The position numbers and the translations under genes were made by a program. Shown here in pieces: positions 1 to 7,527 of a stretch of DNA of 35,802 nt (position 1 is its first letter; each line of letters begins with the position of its first letter). The stretch lies in NCBI GenBank assembly GCA_013203655.1, contig JABMPN010000005.1, positions 1 to 35,802 of the forward strand, given 5' to 3'. Below the pieces are notes generated by a model that searched no databases, was not told the DNA's origin, and saw only the letters and a program-made list of their open reading frames with translations. This DNA comes from Cyanobacteria bacterium bin.51. Its GTDB lineage: Bacteria; Cyanobacteriota; Cyanobacteriia; PCC-6307; Cyanobiaceae.

Positions 1-125
1 CTGAAACAACCCCGGGCCTCCCAGGCAACAGGGAGTCTCCCCAGGTCACCCAGTCGTTGCTGGATCGTTATCAGCAGGCCGCCACTGCCCAGCAAGACTT
101 CCTCAACCAGATGATGGAGCGTTAG
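1..125 (+). CDS. C-terminal end of an unidentified protein (5' truncated by the window)
   Basis: An open frame runs from the first bases to a TAG stop at 123-125, with codons in phase from base 3. The roughly 40 visible residues are polar and Gln-rich, end in QMMER and show no recognisable domain. The stop lies 35 bases before the J-domain gene, so the two could be co-transcribed. The first complete codons read ETTPG, and the DUF760 fragment at the other end of the window ends in ETT in the same phase. This fragment could therefore be the tail of such a gene; see the finding on the window ends. Without the rest of the gene no function can be given. Confidence 0.55.
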   Translation, partial: ETTPGLPGNRESPQVTQSLLDRYQQAATAQQDFLNQMMER

Positions 126-160
126 GTCTGCACCACCGGTGAGCAGAGGAAGGAGCAGTC

Positions 161-1240
161 GTGGCAGAAGCTGAACGACCGATACGAAAGCGTTTCAGCC
201 TCGATCTGCCCTTGGATCGTCTTGCGCAGTTCGATCAGCTCTGCAGCGAGTGGGGGTATCGCAAACGGGGCGATGCCCTGGAGCGACTTCTCAACCATCT
301 GTTCAGCGGTGAGGACGATCTCGAAAACGAAGACGACAATCAAGACGCGCTCGTCTTGCATGAGAATGGTTCTCTCGTGCTCCTTGCCAACAGCCACCAA
401 GCCGAACTGGTTTTCGACTTCGAAGCGGCCAGCACTCCGCCAGACGCGCCAGAGGCACTTACTGTTCCTGCTGACCAGGCTGTCGCTGAGGGCTTGCTCG
501 CTCCGGAAGCCGCGCGAGCCCCTGATCCACAGGCGGCTGCGGGATCACGGGGCCGAGGCACGGGGATTGATCTGCCTGGGTTTGTCAAGCAGAAATCCGA
601 CCGGTTGCGCCAGAGCCTGCATCCCCGTCCGACAGGATCGACGCGGAGCCTGGAACCGTTGCCGCCGTTGGCCCCGATCGATCTGGAGCAAGCCTTGCTG
701 GCCACACGGGAGCATTGGCTGACCCTTTATGGGACGGAGGCCAATGCGGCGGTGCTGGAAGCCTCCATGATCTGGCTGGCCCAGGAGATCTGGCCCCAGT
801 CCGACCAATCCGATGGCCGCCCCTTCACCTGGTCGTTGGCTGAGCAGTGGATTCTCGGTGTCATCCCGGCCTGGCCGGCTGGGCCGGCCAGTTTCGATCG
901 GGTGATGGTGGCTGCCGGATTGCTCGAGGACCCCTTCAGCACTGAGACCCTGACGCTACGGATCCCCACCTTGATCCGTCGTTTCGTGCACCGCTTCCGC
1001 CGGCGCCATCGCGGCACCTCCTTCCAGACCCTGGAGCACACCATGACGCTGCAGGGGGCCCTGGGTCAGCTGAACCTGCCCACCCAGACCGGCCATCGCC
1101 TCAGTCTCAATCAGATCAGGGAGGCTTACCGCGAGCAGGCCCTGAATCACCATCCCGACGCAGGTGGCAGTGCCGATGCGATGCGGCGTCTCAACGAGGC
1201 CTACCAGCTGCTCAAGGAGCTCTACCGCACCAAGGCCTGA
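161..1240 (+). CDS. J-domain (DnaJ-like) protein with a ribbon-helix-helix-like N-terminus
   Basis: A 359-residue protein with a C-terminal J-domain at about residues 314-359, including the HPD tripeptide at 331-333 that stimulates Hsp70 (DnaK) ATPase. It has no Gly/Phe region, zinc-finger domain or DnaJ C-terminal domain, so it is a type III (J-only) co-chaperone and not DnaJ itself. Residues 8-48 read as one short beta strand (RFSLDLP), a helix, a Gly-Tyr turn and a second helix starting KRGDALERLL, which resembles a ribbon-helix-helix DNA-binding fold. A long acidic, Ala/Pro-rich linker follows. The start is GTG at 161, with a strong AGGAAGGAG ribosome-binding site at 146-154. The client is unknown. 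The J-domain call is firm; the N-terminal fold is my inference. Confidence 0.85.
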   Translation: MAEAERPIRKRFSLDLPLDRLAQFDQLCSEWGYRKRGDALERLLNHLFSGEDDLENEDDNQDALVLHENGSLVLLANSHQAELVFDFEAASTPPDAPEALTVPADQAVAEGLLAPEAARAPDPQAAAGSRGRGTGIDLPGFVKQKSDRLRQSLHPRPTGSTRSLEPLPPLAPIDLEQALLATREHWLTLYGTEANAAVLEASMIWLAQEIWPQSDQSDGRPFTWSLAEQWILGVIPAWPAGPASFDRVMVAAGLLEDPFSTETLTLRIPTLIRRFVHRFRRRHRGTSFQTLEHTMTLQGALGQLNLPTQTGHRLSLNQIREAYREQALNHHPDAGGSADAMRRLNEAYQLLKELYRTKA

Positions 1241-1543
1241 GTGACTCACTGGACGCATACGGGTCCTATCACTGGTCTTGGACCGAGTCTTGTATGAGCA
1301 GAATGATCAAGTGGTTTGGCTCTTGCGTTTGTGGCTGCTCTCGCCCCGGTCTGCAGGCGTCAGCGATCTGATTTCGGATTTCTGGTTACGGGTTTCGGTT
1401 ATCAGGTTCCCTTCAAGTTTCGGGTTTGGGCAATCGGACTTCAGGTTTCTGCCCTGCGGATTTGTTGTCCAATCCGATCGTTTGCCGATGTCCAGTGCCA
1501 ACGAGCCCTTCTCTAAATCCTTGCTGAAACTGGGTTTCATGCC

Positions 1544-1576
1544 CTTGCGTACCTGCTCATTAAGCAGGTACGCAAG
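1544..1576. repeat. Perfect 14-bp inverted repeat with 5-base loop
   Basis: The arm CTTGCGTACCTGCT (1544-1557) pairs without mismatch with AGCAGGTACGCAAG (1563-1576) around the loop CATTA. No T-run follows on either strand, so it is not a standard intrinsic terminator. It lies about 300 bases after the J-domain gene stop. A stem this long and perfect in non-coding DNA suggests an RNA structure or a protein-binding palindrome. Confidence 0.85.
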
Positions 1577-1745
1577 CAGGTCAGCGCGTCCGCTTTGCTC
1601 GTTCTGCGTTCCTGCCAGCGATCAGGACGTGTGGAAACGGCGAGGATGGTGAATGTCAATGTTGCGATCGATGGCTTTTGTCGAAAACCAGGGCTGTTTG
1701 CGCACCAAGTTCGTGAGATTGGACTTGATGCACCCTGCCGAGAAA

Positions 1746-1781
1746 ACGCAGATTTCAGGTGATTTCATCTGACCACTGCGT
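1746..1781. repeat. Nested two-tier inverted repeat
   Basis: An outer stem ACGCAG (1746-1751) pairs with CTGCGT (1776-1781). An inner stem CAGGTG (1756-1761) pairs with CATCTG (1766-1771), with one G-U pair and a 4-base loop. Together they would fold as a single interrupted hairpin in an RNA. It lies in the gene-free interval upstream of nothing obvious. Confidence 0.55.
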
Positions 1782-2244
1782 CTTCTGCTAGTCAGTCCCA
1801 TGACGACCCGCGTGCCGATCTCCTCAATGTTTCGATGCCGAGTTGGGCTCTCCTCCGGTCCGCTTTGGAACTGCCTGGTTGCGTCTCCCGTGATTCCCAT
1901 TCAAGTCCTATTCTCAGTCTCGAAATAAGTCTTGGATTGCCCTAACGCGTCTCATTTGATTCTTATTATCAGTCTTGCTATAAGACTAATCGGCGTCTAT
2001 TGAGCCATTGTGCTGGCATGATTTGGCAGGTGCGTTCGACCCACAGTGCGTAGGGCGCCCGCCGCACTCGTCTGCTGCAAGCCCGCTGAGGTGAATGCAC
2101 AAGCTTTCTCAATCGAGACTTACAGGTAGTCCCTTGTAGAGACCAGTTTTATAGCCATGACTCTGGCTCGACCATTTTGCAGGACTGCGGGTCTTGCAAG
2201 AGAGTTTTGCCTGTCTCGGATGAGAACTGAAATAGGTCCAATGT

Positions 2245-2264
2245 TGAATCCAGGACTGGATTCA
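2245..2264. repeat. 20-bp near-perfect palindrome
   Basis: TGAATCCAG (2245-2253) is followed, after GA, by its exact reverse complement CTGGATTCA (2256-2264). The very short centre suits a dimeric protein-binding site better than an RNA hairpin, although pairing eight bases around a 4-base loop is also possible. It lies 3' of both flanking genes. Confidence 0.6.
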
Positions 2265-2359
2265 TGGCGAAGCCTTTCGAGCCTGCAGCGGCCTTGGGGC
2301 CTGTTCCATGCCCCTTTTGGGTACAGACCTTTTGGACAGCATGGGGCTTCCGACTGCTG

Positions 2360-2375
2360 AAAACCCTCGGCAGGG
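2360..2375 (-). terminator. Possible weak terminator downstream of apcD
   Basis: Read on the minus strand, a short GC stem CCCT-GCCG-AGGG (2375-2364) is followed by TTTT (2363-2360), about 40 bases after the apcD stop. The stem is only four base pairs, so this is a tentative call. Confidence 0.25.
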
Positions 2376-2416
2376 GGCCGTCCTCGCTGAGCAAAGGTGG
2401 CTGACTAGGTGGAGCC

Positions 2417-2911
2417 CTAGACCGAGGTCTGCATGCCCTGGATCAGGAAGTCGAAATAGGGCGAGGCAACGGCGGCGTCTTCAGTGCCGAGCAGCACCAA
2501 GGAAGCGGCTTTCAGGCTGCGCATGCTCTGCACCATGCCGGCCATCGGAACGCCCAGGCTGTTGTACATCTCCCTGGCACCGACCAAGCCGATCTCCTGG
2601 ATTTTTTCGGTGCTGCCGGCCATCACGCCGTAGGTGACCAAGCGCAGGTACCAACTGAAATCCCGTAGGCACTGGGCCCGCTGTCGCTGCCCGTAGGCAT
2701 TGCCCCCCTGGGCGACGTAGTCGGGCTTGAGCTGGAACAGCTGCCGGGCCGATTCACTGACAATTTTTTTCTCGTTTTCGGTCAGCACCCGGGCAATTCT
2801 GATGCGCTGGGTTCCGCCCGAAAGGAACTGCGCCATCGAACTCAATTCACCGCCGCTTGGGTAGCGAAGCTGATCATCGGCTTGCAGGATCAGATCCCGG
2901 ACAACGCTCAT
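2417..2911 (-). CDS. apcD: Allophycocyanin-B alpha subunit (ApcD)
   Basis: A 164-residue phycobiliprotein that begins MSVV and carries [11 protein letters not shown] near the N-terminus, as ApcD does. The phycocyanobilin attachment cysteine is C81 (motif CLRD). The conserved core NAYGQRQ...[10 protein letters not shown] precedes and follows it. ApcD is a far-red terminal emitter in the phycobilisome core and helps pass energy to the photosystems, particularly PSI. The usual length is about 161 residues, so this copy is full length. The other core genes (apcA, apcB, apcC, apcE) are not here, which is normal for apcD. ATG start at 2911; the ribosome-binding site is weak. Confidence 0.95.
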   Translation of the reverse strand: MSVVRDLILQADDQLRYPSGGELSSMAQFLSGGTQRIRIARVLTENEKKIVSESARQLFQLKPDYVAQGGNAYGQRQRAQCLRDFSWYLRLVTYGVMAGSTEKIQEIGLVGAREMYNSLGVPMAGMVQSMRSLKAASLVLLGTEDAAVASPYFDFLIQGMQTSV

Positions 2912-2943
2912 TCACTCGACCACGCGCCACGGCATCCTATCGA

Positions 2944-2970
2944 CCCTTTGGCTCAGGGGAGCCCCAAGGG
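2944..2970. promoter_or_regulatory. Hairpin in the apcD / rlmD divergent promoter region
   Basis: The arms CCCTTTGGCTC (2944-2954) and GAGCCCCAAGGG (2959-2970) pair around an AGGG loop with a small T/CC internal bulge, giving about ten base pairs. It lies 32 bases upstream of the apcD start, so it would fall in the apcD leader or overlap its promoter. It could affect apcD expression, but no known regulator site is recognised. Confidence 0.4.
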
Positions 2971-3062
2971 AGTCATGTGTAATGCCCCTTTGCATCTAGG
3001 GTCAAAGCCTGTTTCTGCTGGGCTGAACCCGGTGCTGGGGTCTTGCTGATGGGGTGCTGTTA

Positions 3063-4454
3063 ATGGTCTCTAGCTTGCCGGCAACAGGCAGCGAACTGGA
3101 GCTGTGCATCAACGGCCTCAACCACGAGGGGCAGGGTGTGGCCCGCACGGCTGATTCCGCTGAGGGTGAGTCTGGACTGGTGGTCTTCGTGCCCAATGCT
3201 CTCCCCGGCGAGAACGTGCGCGTGCGGGTTCAGCACCGGGCTCAGCGCCATCTGGTGGCCGAGCTGATCACGCGCCACAACGATTCAGCCGATCGCCGCA
3301 AACCCCCGTGCATCCTCGCTAACGACTGCGGTGGTTGCAGTGTTCAACACCTTGAAGACCAGGCCCAGGCGCTCTGGAAGCAGACGCTGGTCCAGGAAAC
3401 CGTGCGCCGCATTGGCGGGCTGAGCATCGATATCGAGCCGATCATTCCGGCCCAGGCTCCCACCGGTTACCGGAACCGGGCGGTGATCCCCCTCGAGCGC
3501 ACCCCTGAGGGGCGCTTGCGAGCTGGCTTCTACCGCAGTGGCAGCCACCGGATCGTGAACATGAACCGCTGTCCGGTGCTCGATCCCCGCCTGGATCGTT
3601 TGATTGCTCCGCTTAAACACGATCTGGAGGTCAGCGACTGGCCTGTGGACGTGAACCTCAGTGAAGGCGGTGGGCTGCGGCATCTGGCCCTGCGGCTGGG
3701 CCATCACAGCGGCGAAGTACTGCTGACCCTGGTCAGCAGCCATGATGACCTCCCCGATCTGGCGATCCAGGCCGCGATCTGGATGGAGCGCTGGCCCGAG
3801 CTGGTCGGGGTATGCCTCAACCTCCAGCCCCGGCCCAACAACACTCTGATGGGCCCGACCACCCGCTGCATCGCCGGGCGTCCCTGGTTGATCGAGCGTT
3901 TCGCCGGCCTTCAATATCAGATCGGTCCCGATACTTTCTTCCAGGTCAACACTGCCCAGGCTGAGCAACTGCTGCCCTTGCTATTGCAGGCCCTGCAGCC
4001 CTCGCCTGATCGCAGAATTGTGGATGCTTACTGCGGTATCGGTACCTTCACCCTGCCGTTGGCGGCTGCCGGCGCCCAGGTCCTGGGCCTTGAACAACAG
4101 GCCGGCAGTGTTGAGCAGGCCCGCATCAATGCCGCTCTCAACGGCTTGAACAACGTGGAACTGGAGGCAGCCGATGTGGCGATTGGCCTGCCCGAAGCCC
4201 TGCGCCACGCCGATGCCCTGCTGCTCGACCCGCCCCGCAAGGGGCTGCCGCACACTGTCTGCGAGGCCATCGTGGCTGACCCTCCCGCACGGGTGGCCTA
4301 CCTCAGCTGCAATCCGGCCAGTCTGGCGCGGGATCTGGCCAGGCTGAGCGCCGATGGTCGCCTGGTCGTGAGCAGCATCCAACCGCTCGACTTCTTCCCC
4401 CAGACCAGCCATGTCGAGGCGTTGGCCGTGCTTGAGAAAGTGATCAGCTCCTGA
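3063..4454 (+). CDS. rlmD: 23S rRNA (uracil-C5)-methyltransferase, RlmD/RumA family
   Basis: A 463-residue SAM-dependent RNA methyltransferase of the TrmA/RumA family, expected to make m5U in 23S rRNA. It has an N-terminal TRAM-like domain (about 1-75). The [4Fe-4S] cysteines are C83, C89, C92 and C170. The SAM-binding motif DAYCGIGTFTL is at 321-331, DPPRKG at 389-394, and the catalytic cysteine is C416 in YLSCNP. I chose ATG at 3063; a GTG at 3054 in the same frame would add three residues, and neither has a strong ribosome-binding site. The last 11 bases overlap the 3' end of pheT on the other strand. Bacterial paralogues RlmC, RlmD and RlmCD differ in target uridine, so the site modified is uncertain. 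Confidence 0.9.
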   Translation: MVSSLPATGSELELCINGLNHEGQGVARTADSAEGESGLVVFVPNALPGENVRVRVQHRAQRHLVAELITRHNDSADRRKPPCILANDCGGCSVQHLEDQAQALWKQTLVQETVRRIGGLSIDIEPIIPAQAPTGYRNRAVIPLERTPEGRLRAGFYRSGSHRIVNMNRCPVLDPRLDRLIAPLKHDLEVSDWPVDVNLSEGGGLRHLALRLGHHSGEVLLTLVSSHDDLPDLAIQAAIWMERWPELVGVCLNLQPRPNNTLMGPTTRCIAGRPWLIERFAGLQYQIGPDTFFQVNTAQAEQLLPLLLQALQPSPDRRIVDAYCGIGTFTLPLAAAGAQVLGLEQQAGSVEQARINAALNGLNNVELEAADVAIGLPEALRHADALLLDPPRKGLPHTVCEAIVADPPARVAYLSCNPASLARDLARLSADGRLVVSSIQPLDFFPQTSHVEALAVLEKVISS

Positions 4455-6903
4455 GCTGGGCGCCGAACTGCTTGGCCAAGGCGTCACGGATCGCGCTGTG
4501 GCTGGGCTCCACATCGGCTTCGGTCAGGTTGCGGCGGGGATCGCGGTAGCGCAGGCGGAAAGCCTGGCTGACGGCTCCGGCGCCGACCTGATCACCGGCA
4601 TAGCGGTCGATCAATTCAGCGGACTCCAGCAACGGTTGACCGGCTTTGCGAATCGCAGCCAGCAGTTCGCCGGCTGTGACCGTTGCTGGCACCACAAGCG
4701 CCAGATCCCTTTCTGAGGCAGGCACGGTCGCGTAGGGGGCAAAACTGGGCTGCCAACAGTTGCGCCGTGTGGCCGCCGTCAGCAGGGAGGCGAGATCCAG
4801 CTGAAACAGATAGGTGGCTTCGGGCAGGTCGAGGCTTTCGGCCCGAGCTGGATGGAGCTGGCCGAACCAGCCGGCCACCTGGCCCTCGACAACCAACTCA
4901 GCGGCACGGCCGGGATGCAGCAGCAACGGGTCACCCAGGTATCGATCGACGCAGGGAATGGCCAGGCTGGCCAGCGCTTGTTGCAAGACGCCGCGTGCCT
5001 GGAAATAATCCGGATGGCTGGGTTTGCCGCCACTGCTCCAGAGCTCGCTGCGCCGCTCAGCGCAGATGATCCCAGCGAGTTCGAGATGCTCCCTGGGAAC
5101 CTCGTTCCCATGGGCAGGAGGGCTGAACACAGTGCCGATTTCGAAGCCCCAGAAACCGGCTCGCGACGCCTGCAGATTGCGGCGAGCCGCTTGCAGCATC
5201 TCTTCGATCAGGTTGTCGCGCAGGTGGCTGTAATTGGCGAGCAAGGGGTTGGCCAGGGGCACCCGCAGCGCCGTGCCGATGCTTGATTCCGCCGGCACCA
5301 GGGAAAGGGCGCAGAGTTCCTGCAGGCCAGCTGAACAGAGGGCCTGACGCAGCCGTCGCTCCGCCCGTTGGGCTGGCTCAAGCCCCCCTGGGCAGAGTGG
5401 ATCAGGCAGGTGGCTGGCGAACTGGTCGTATCCAACCAGCCGGGCCACCTCCTCGATCAGATCGACTTCCCGTTGCAGGTCCATCGCCCGCGATGGGGGC
5501 ACCGTCACGGTCCAGCCCCCGTCACCCGCTTCGAGCTGGCAGCCGAGAGCTTCGAGGGTGCAACTGATCCGCTGATCGTCCAGATCCTCTTCGGCGCCGT
5601 CCACGAGCACCGGACCGAGTAACTGATGCAGCGCGTTGCGGCGCAGTTCCAGGGGCGGCGGCGGCGGCCCTGGTCGTTGATGCAGCCAGCGTTCGCCCAC
5701 CTGGGCGCCGGCGATCTCCTGCAGGAGCGCGACGGCCCGATCCGCTGCCGCCAGGGTCACCTGCCGCGGCAGACCCTTTTCAAAGCGCAGGCTTGCGTCT
5801 GTGCGTAATCCGACGCTGCGTGCGCTGCGTCGGACCGCCTGGGGCGCGAAGACGGCGGCCTCAAGCCAGAGGTTGGTGCTGGTCGGCTGCACGCAGCTGT
5901 TCTCCCCGCCGATCAACCCGGCCAGGGCCACAGGCGTGCCGGCATAGGTCACCACCAGGGCCTCGCTGCTGAGGCGATGCTCCAGGCCGTCGAGGCTGGT
6001 GAAGGCTTCATCACGGCGCGCTTCGCGCAAGCCAATCCGCTGGGCTGTTGCCTCACCGCCGCCAAGCCTGGCCAGACGGTCGGAATCGAAGGCGTGGAGG
6101 GGTTGGCCGGTTTCGAGCATCACCAGGTTGGTGACATCGACAACGTTGTTGATCGGCCGCAGGCCGGCATGCTCCAGACGTTGTTGCAGCCATTTGGGGG
6201 AGGCAGCCACGGTCACCCCGGTGAGGGCGGTGAGGCTGAAGAGGCCACCGGCTTCGATGGCCTGCTGATCGGCGGCTGCCACCGGCAGGGGTTGCGCCGC
6301 GATCGCCGGGGCGGGAGTGGTGGGCTGAAGGGAGGCTCCGGTCAGGGCGGCCACCTCCCGGGCGATGCCCAGCATCGACAGACCATCGGGGCGGTTGGCG
6401 GTGATGGCCAGCTCCAGCACCTGGTCGTCGAGGCCGAGGCTGGGACCGACAGGGCTGCCGAGCGGTGGCACCGTCTCCAGCAGCGCATCGAGCACGGCAA
6501 TGCCGCCGGAGTCGTCAGTTAGGCCCAGCTCCTTGAGGGAGCAGATCATGCCGCTGCTGGCGACGCCCCTGAGCTCAGCAGGCTTGATCGACAGGGCGAC
6601 GGCGGGCAGGTGGGCACCAACCAGGGCGACCGGCACCCGCTGGCCAGCCTGCACATTGGCGGCACCACAAACAATCTGAAGCGGGCTTTCAGCACCGATG
6701 TCAACGCGGCAGACATTGAGCTTGTCGGCGTTGGGGTGGGGGGTTTTCTCCAGCACCTGACCCACCACCACGCCTGCGGCGCTGGCAGCGAGATCTTCGA
6801 TCTGCTCGACTTCGAAGCCGGCGATCGAGAGCCGATCGGCAAGCTCCGTCACCGGTCCATCCCAGGCCACGAGTTCCCGCAGCCATTGGAGCGAGACCCG
6901 CAT
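4444..6903 (-). CDS. pheT: Phenylalanyl-tRNA synthetase beta subunit
   Basis: The 819-residue beta chain of the alpha2-beta2 enzyme that charges tRNA-Phe. The N-terminus [11 protein letters not shown], the EMAP/OB-like tRNA-binding domain with [10 protein letters not shown] (56-65), the B3/B4 editing domain, the B5 domain and the C-terminal ferredoxin-fold anticodon-binding domain (about 725-819, starting near FAPYATVP) are all present in order. The length is normal for the family. The alpha subunit gene pheS is not adjacent, which is common in cyanobacteria. The start is ATG at 6903. A TAAGAT -10-like hexamer lies on the same strand at 6936-6931, giving a short leader of about 20 bases. Confidence 0.97.
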   Translation of the reverse strand: MRVSLQWLRELVAWDGPVTELADRLSIAGFEVEQIEDLAASAAGVVVGQVLEKTPHPNADKLNVCRVDIGAESPLQIVCGAANVQAGQRVPVALVGAHLPAVALSIKPAELRGVASSGMICSLKELGLTDDSGGIAVLDALLETVPPLGSPVGPSLGLDDQVLELAITANRPDGLSMLGIAREVAALTGASLQPTTPAPAIAAQPLPVAAADQQAIEAGGLFSLTALTGVTVAASPKWLQQRLEHAGLRPINNVVDVTNLVMLETGQPLHAFDSDRLARLGGGEATAQRIGLREARRDEAFTSLDGLEHRLSSEALVVTYAGTPVALAGLIGGENSCVQPTSTNLWLEAAVFAPQAVRRSARSVGLRTDASLRFEKGLPRQVTLAAADRAVALLQEIAGAQVGERWLHQRPGPPPPPLELRRNALHQLLGPVLVDGAEEDLDDQRISCTLEALGCQLEAGDGGWTVTVPPSRAMDLQREVDLIEEVARLVGYDQFASHLPDPLCPGGLEPAQRAERRLRQALCSAGLQELCALSLVPAESSIGTALRVPLANPLLANYSHLRDNLIEEMLQAARRNLQASRAGFWGFEIGTVFSPPAHGNEVPREHLELAGIICAERRSELWSSGGKPSHPDYFQARGVLQQALASLAIPCVDRYLGDPLLLHPGRAAELVVEGQVAGWFGQLHPARAESLDLPEATYLFQLDLASLLTAATRRNCWQPSFAPYATVPASERDLALVVPATVTAGELLAAIRKAGQPLLESAELIDRYAGDQVGAGAVSQAFRLRYRDPRRNLTEADVEPSHSAIRDALAKQFGAQLRS

Positions 6904-6930
6904 TTGTCCTGGACCATCAAAGGCCTGCCG

Positions 6931-6936
6931 ATCTTA
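6931..6936 (-). promoter_or_regulatory. Candidate -10 element for pheT
   Basis: TAAGAT on the minus strand, 27 bases before the pheT start codon. No good -35 hexamer is visible. It faces away from an identical hexamer that serves rpmG, 27 bases away. Confidence 0.35.
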
Positions 6937-6963
6937 AGGAGAGGTGGCGGGGGGCTCTGGAGG

Positions 6964-6969
6964 TAAGAT
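6964..6969 (+). promoter_or_regulatory. Candidate -10 element for rpmG-rpsR
   Basis: TAAGAT, preceded by GG, lies 44 bases before the rpmG start. The -35 region is not recognisable. The same GGTAAGAT octamer occurs before metG at 11397-11404. Confidence 0.35.
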
Positions 6970-7013
6970 CAGATGTTGTCAGTTCGCATCGCACAAGCGG
7001 CGCACGTCCTTAC

Positions 7014-7208
7014 ATGGCCAAAAACAAGGGCGTCCGGCTCGTGATCACTCTTGAGTGCACGGAATGTCGGTCCAATCCCGCCAAGCGGTCTCCGGGGGTG
7101 TCTCGTTACACCTCCCAGAAGAACCGCCGTAACACCACCGAACGGCTTGAGTTGAAGAAGTTCTGCACTCACTGCAACAAAAGCACGATCCATAAAGAGA
7201 TCAAGTGA
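7014..7208 (+). CDS. rpmG: 50S ribosomal protein L33
   Basis: A 64-residue basic protein of the large ribosomal subunit, with the zinc-binding form of L33: paired cysteines C15/C18 (CTEC) and C51/C54 (CTHC). The core [20 protein letters not shown] is typical. The start ATG at 7014 has no clear ribosome-binding site. It lies 89 bases before rpsR, and the pair rpmG-rpsR is a conserved cyanobacterial and chloroplast arrangement. The nuclease gene that follows may be read on the same transcript. Confidence 0.97.
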   Translation: MAKNKGVRLVITLECTECRSNPAKRSPGVSRYTSQKNRRNTTERLELKKFCTHCNKSTIHKEIK

Positions 7209-7297
7209 GTTCTGCACGGGAGTGATTGTTCGATCTTTCGTTCGATCCCCAGTGTCTTGCCAGTCAACCCTTCTTCCTTTTTGCCAGTTTCAATTTC

Positions 7298-7519
7298 ATG
7301 TCCAGTTCTTTTTTCAAAAAGCGTCTCTCACCGATCAAGCCCGGTGATCCGATTGACTACAAAGATGTCGATCTTCTCAAGAAATTCATCACCGAGCATG
7401 GCAAGATCCTGCCCCGCCGCCTCACAGGTCTCACGGCCAAGCAGCAGCGTGATCTCACCAATTCAGTGAAGCGCGCTCGCATTCTGGCTCTGCTTCCCTT
7501 CGTGAATCCTGAAGGCTGA
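7298..7519 (+). CDS. rpsR: 30S ribosomal protein S18
   Basis: A 73-residue small-subunit protein. The family core [20 protein letters not shown], followed by [19 protein letters not shown], is clear. The frame is open further upstream to 7226, but that extension is hydrophobic and unlike S18, so the ATG at 7298 ([10 protein letters not shown]) is the start. The stop TGA (7517-7519) lies inside the ribosome-binding region of the next gene. Confidence 0.97.
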   Translation: MSSSFFKKRLSPIKPGDPIDYKDVDLLKKFITEHGKILPRRLTGLTAKQQRDLTNSVKRARILALLPFVNPEG

Positions 7520-7527
7520 GGAGCGCC

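Larger units (their letters stand above)
1241..2416. other. 1.2-kb gene-free convergent interval with several hairpins
   Basis: No credible gene lies between the J-domain protein (+) and apcD (-), although every other gap in the window is much shorter. Short open frames exist on both strands, but their translations are low-complexity or look random. The base composition is visibly less GC-rich than the flanking genes. The interval holds a 14-bp perfect hairpin (1544-1576), a nested hairpin (1746-1781), a pair of similar dyads (1910-1987), a 20-bp near-palindrome (2245-2264) and a degenerate GGTTTC-type repeat stretch (about 1368-1450). It may contain one or more structured RNAs or the remains of a decayed gene. 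I cannot tell which. Confidence 0.6.

Noticed and set aside
1278-1652. 124-residue open frame on the plus strand in the gene-free interval
   Set aside because: The translation is built from the degenerate GGTTTC-type repeat (Phe/Ser/Arg-rich) and the 14-bp hairpin, has no domain and no ribosome-binding site.
1622-1900. 92-residue open frame on the minus strand in the gene-free interval
   Set aside because: No recognisable family, irregular composition and no start signal; it overlaps the nested hairpin.
3285-3968. Long minus-strand frame of 227 codons
   Set aside because: It lies wholly opposite the rlmD gene, whose motifs are intact; it is a shadow produced by high GC in third positions.
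7226-7297. Upstream extension of rpsR
   Set aside because: The extra 24 residues are Phe-rich and unlike any S18 N-terminus; the ATG at 7298 gives the family length.
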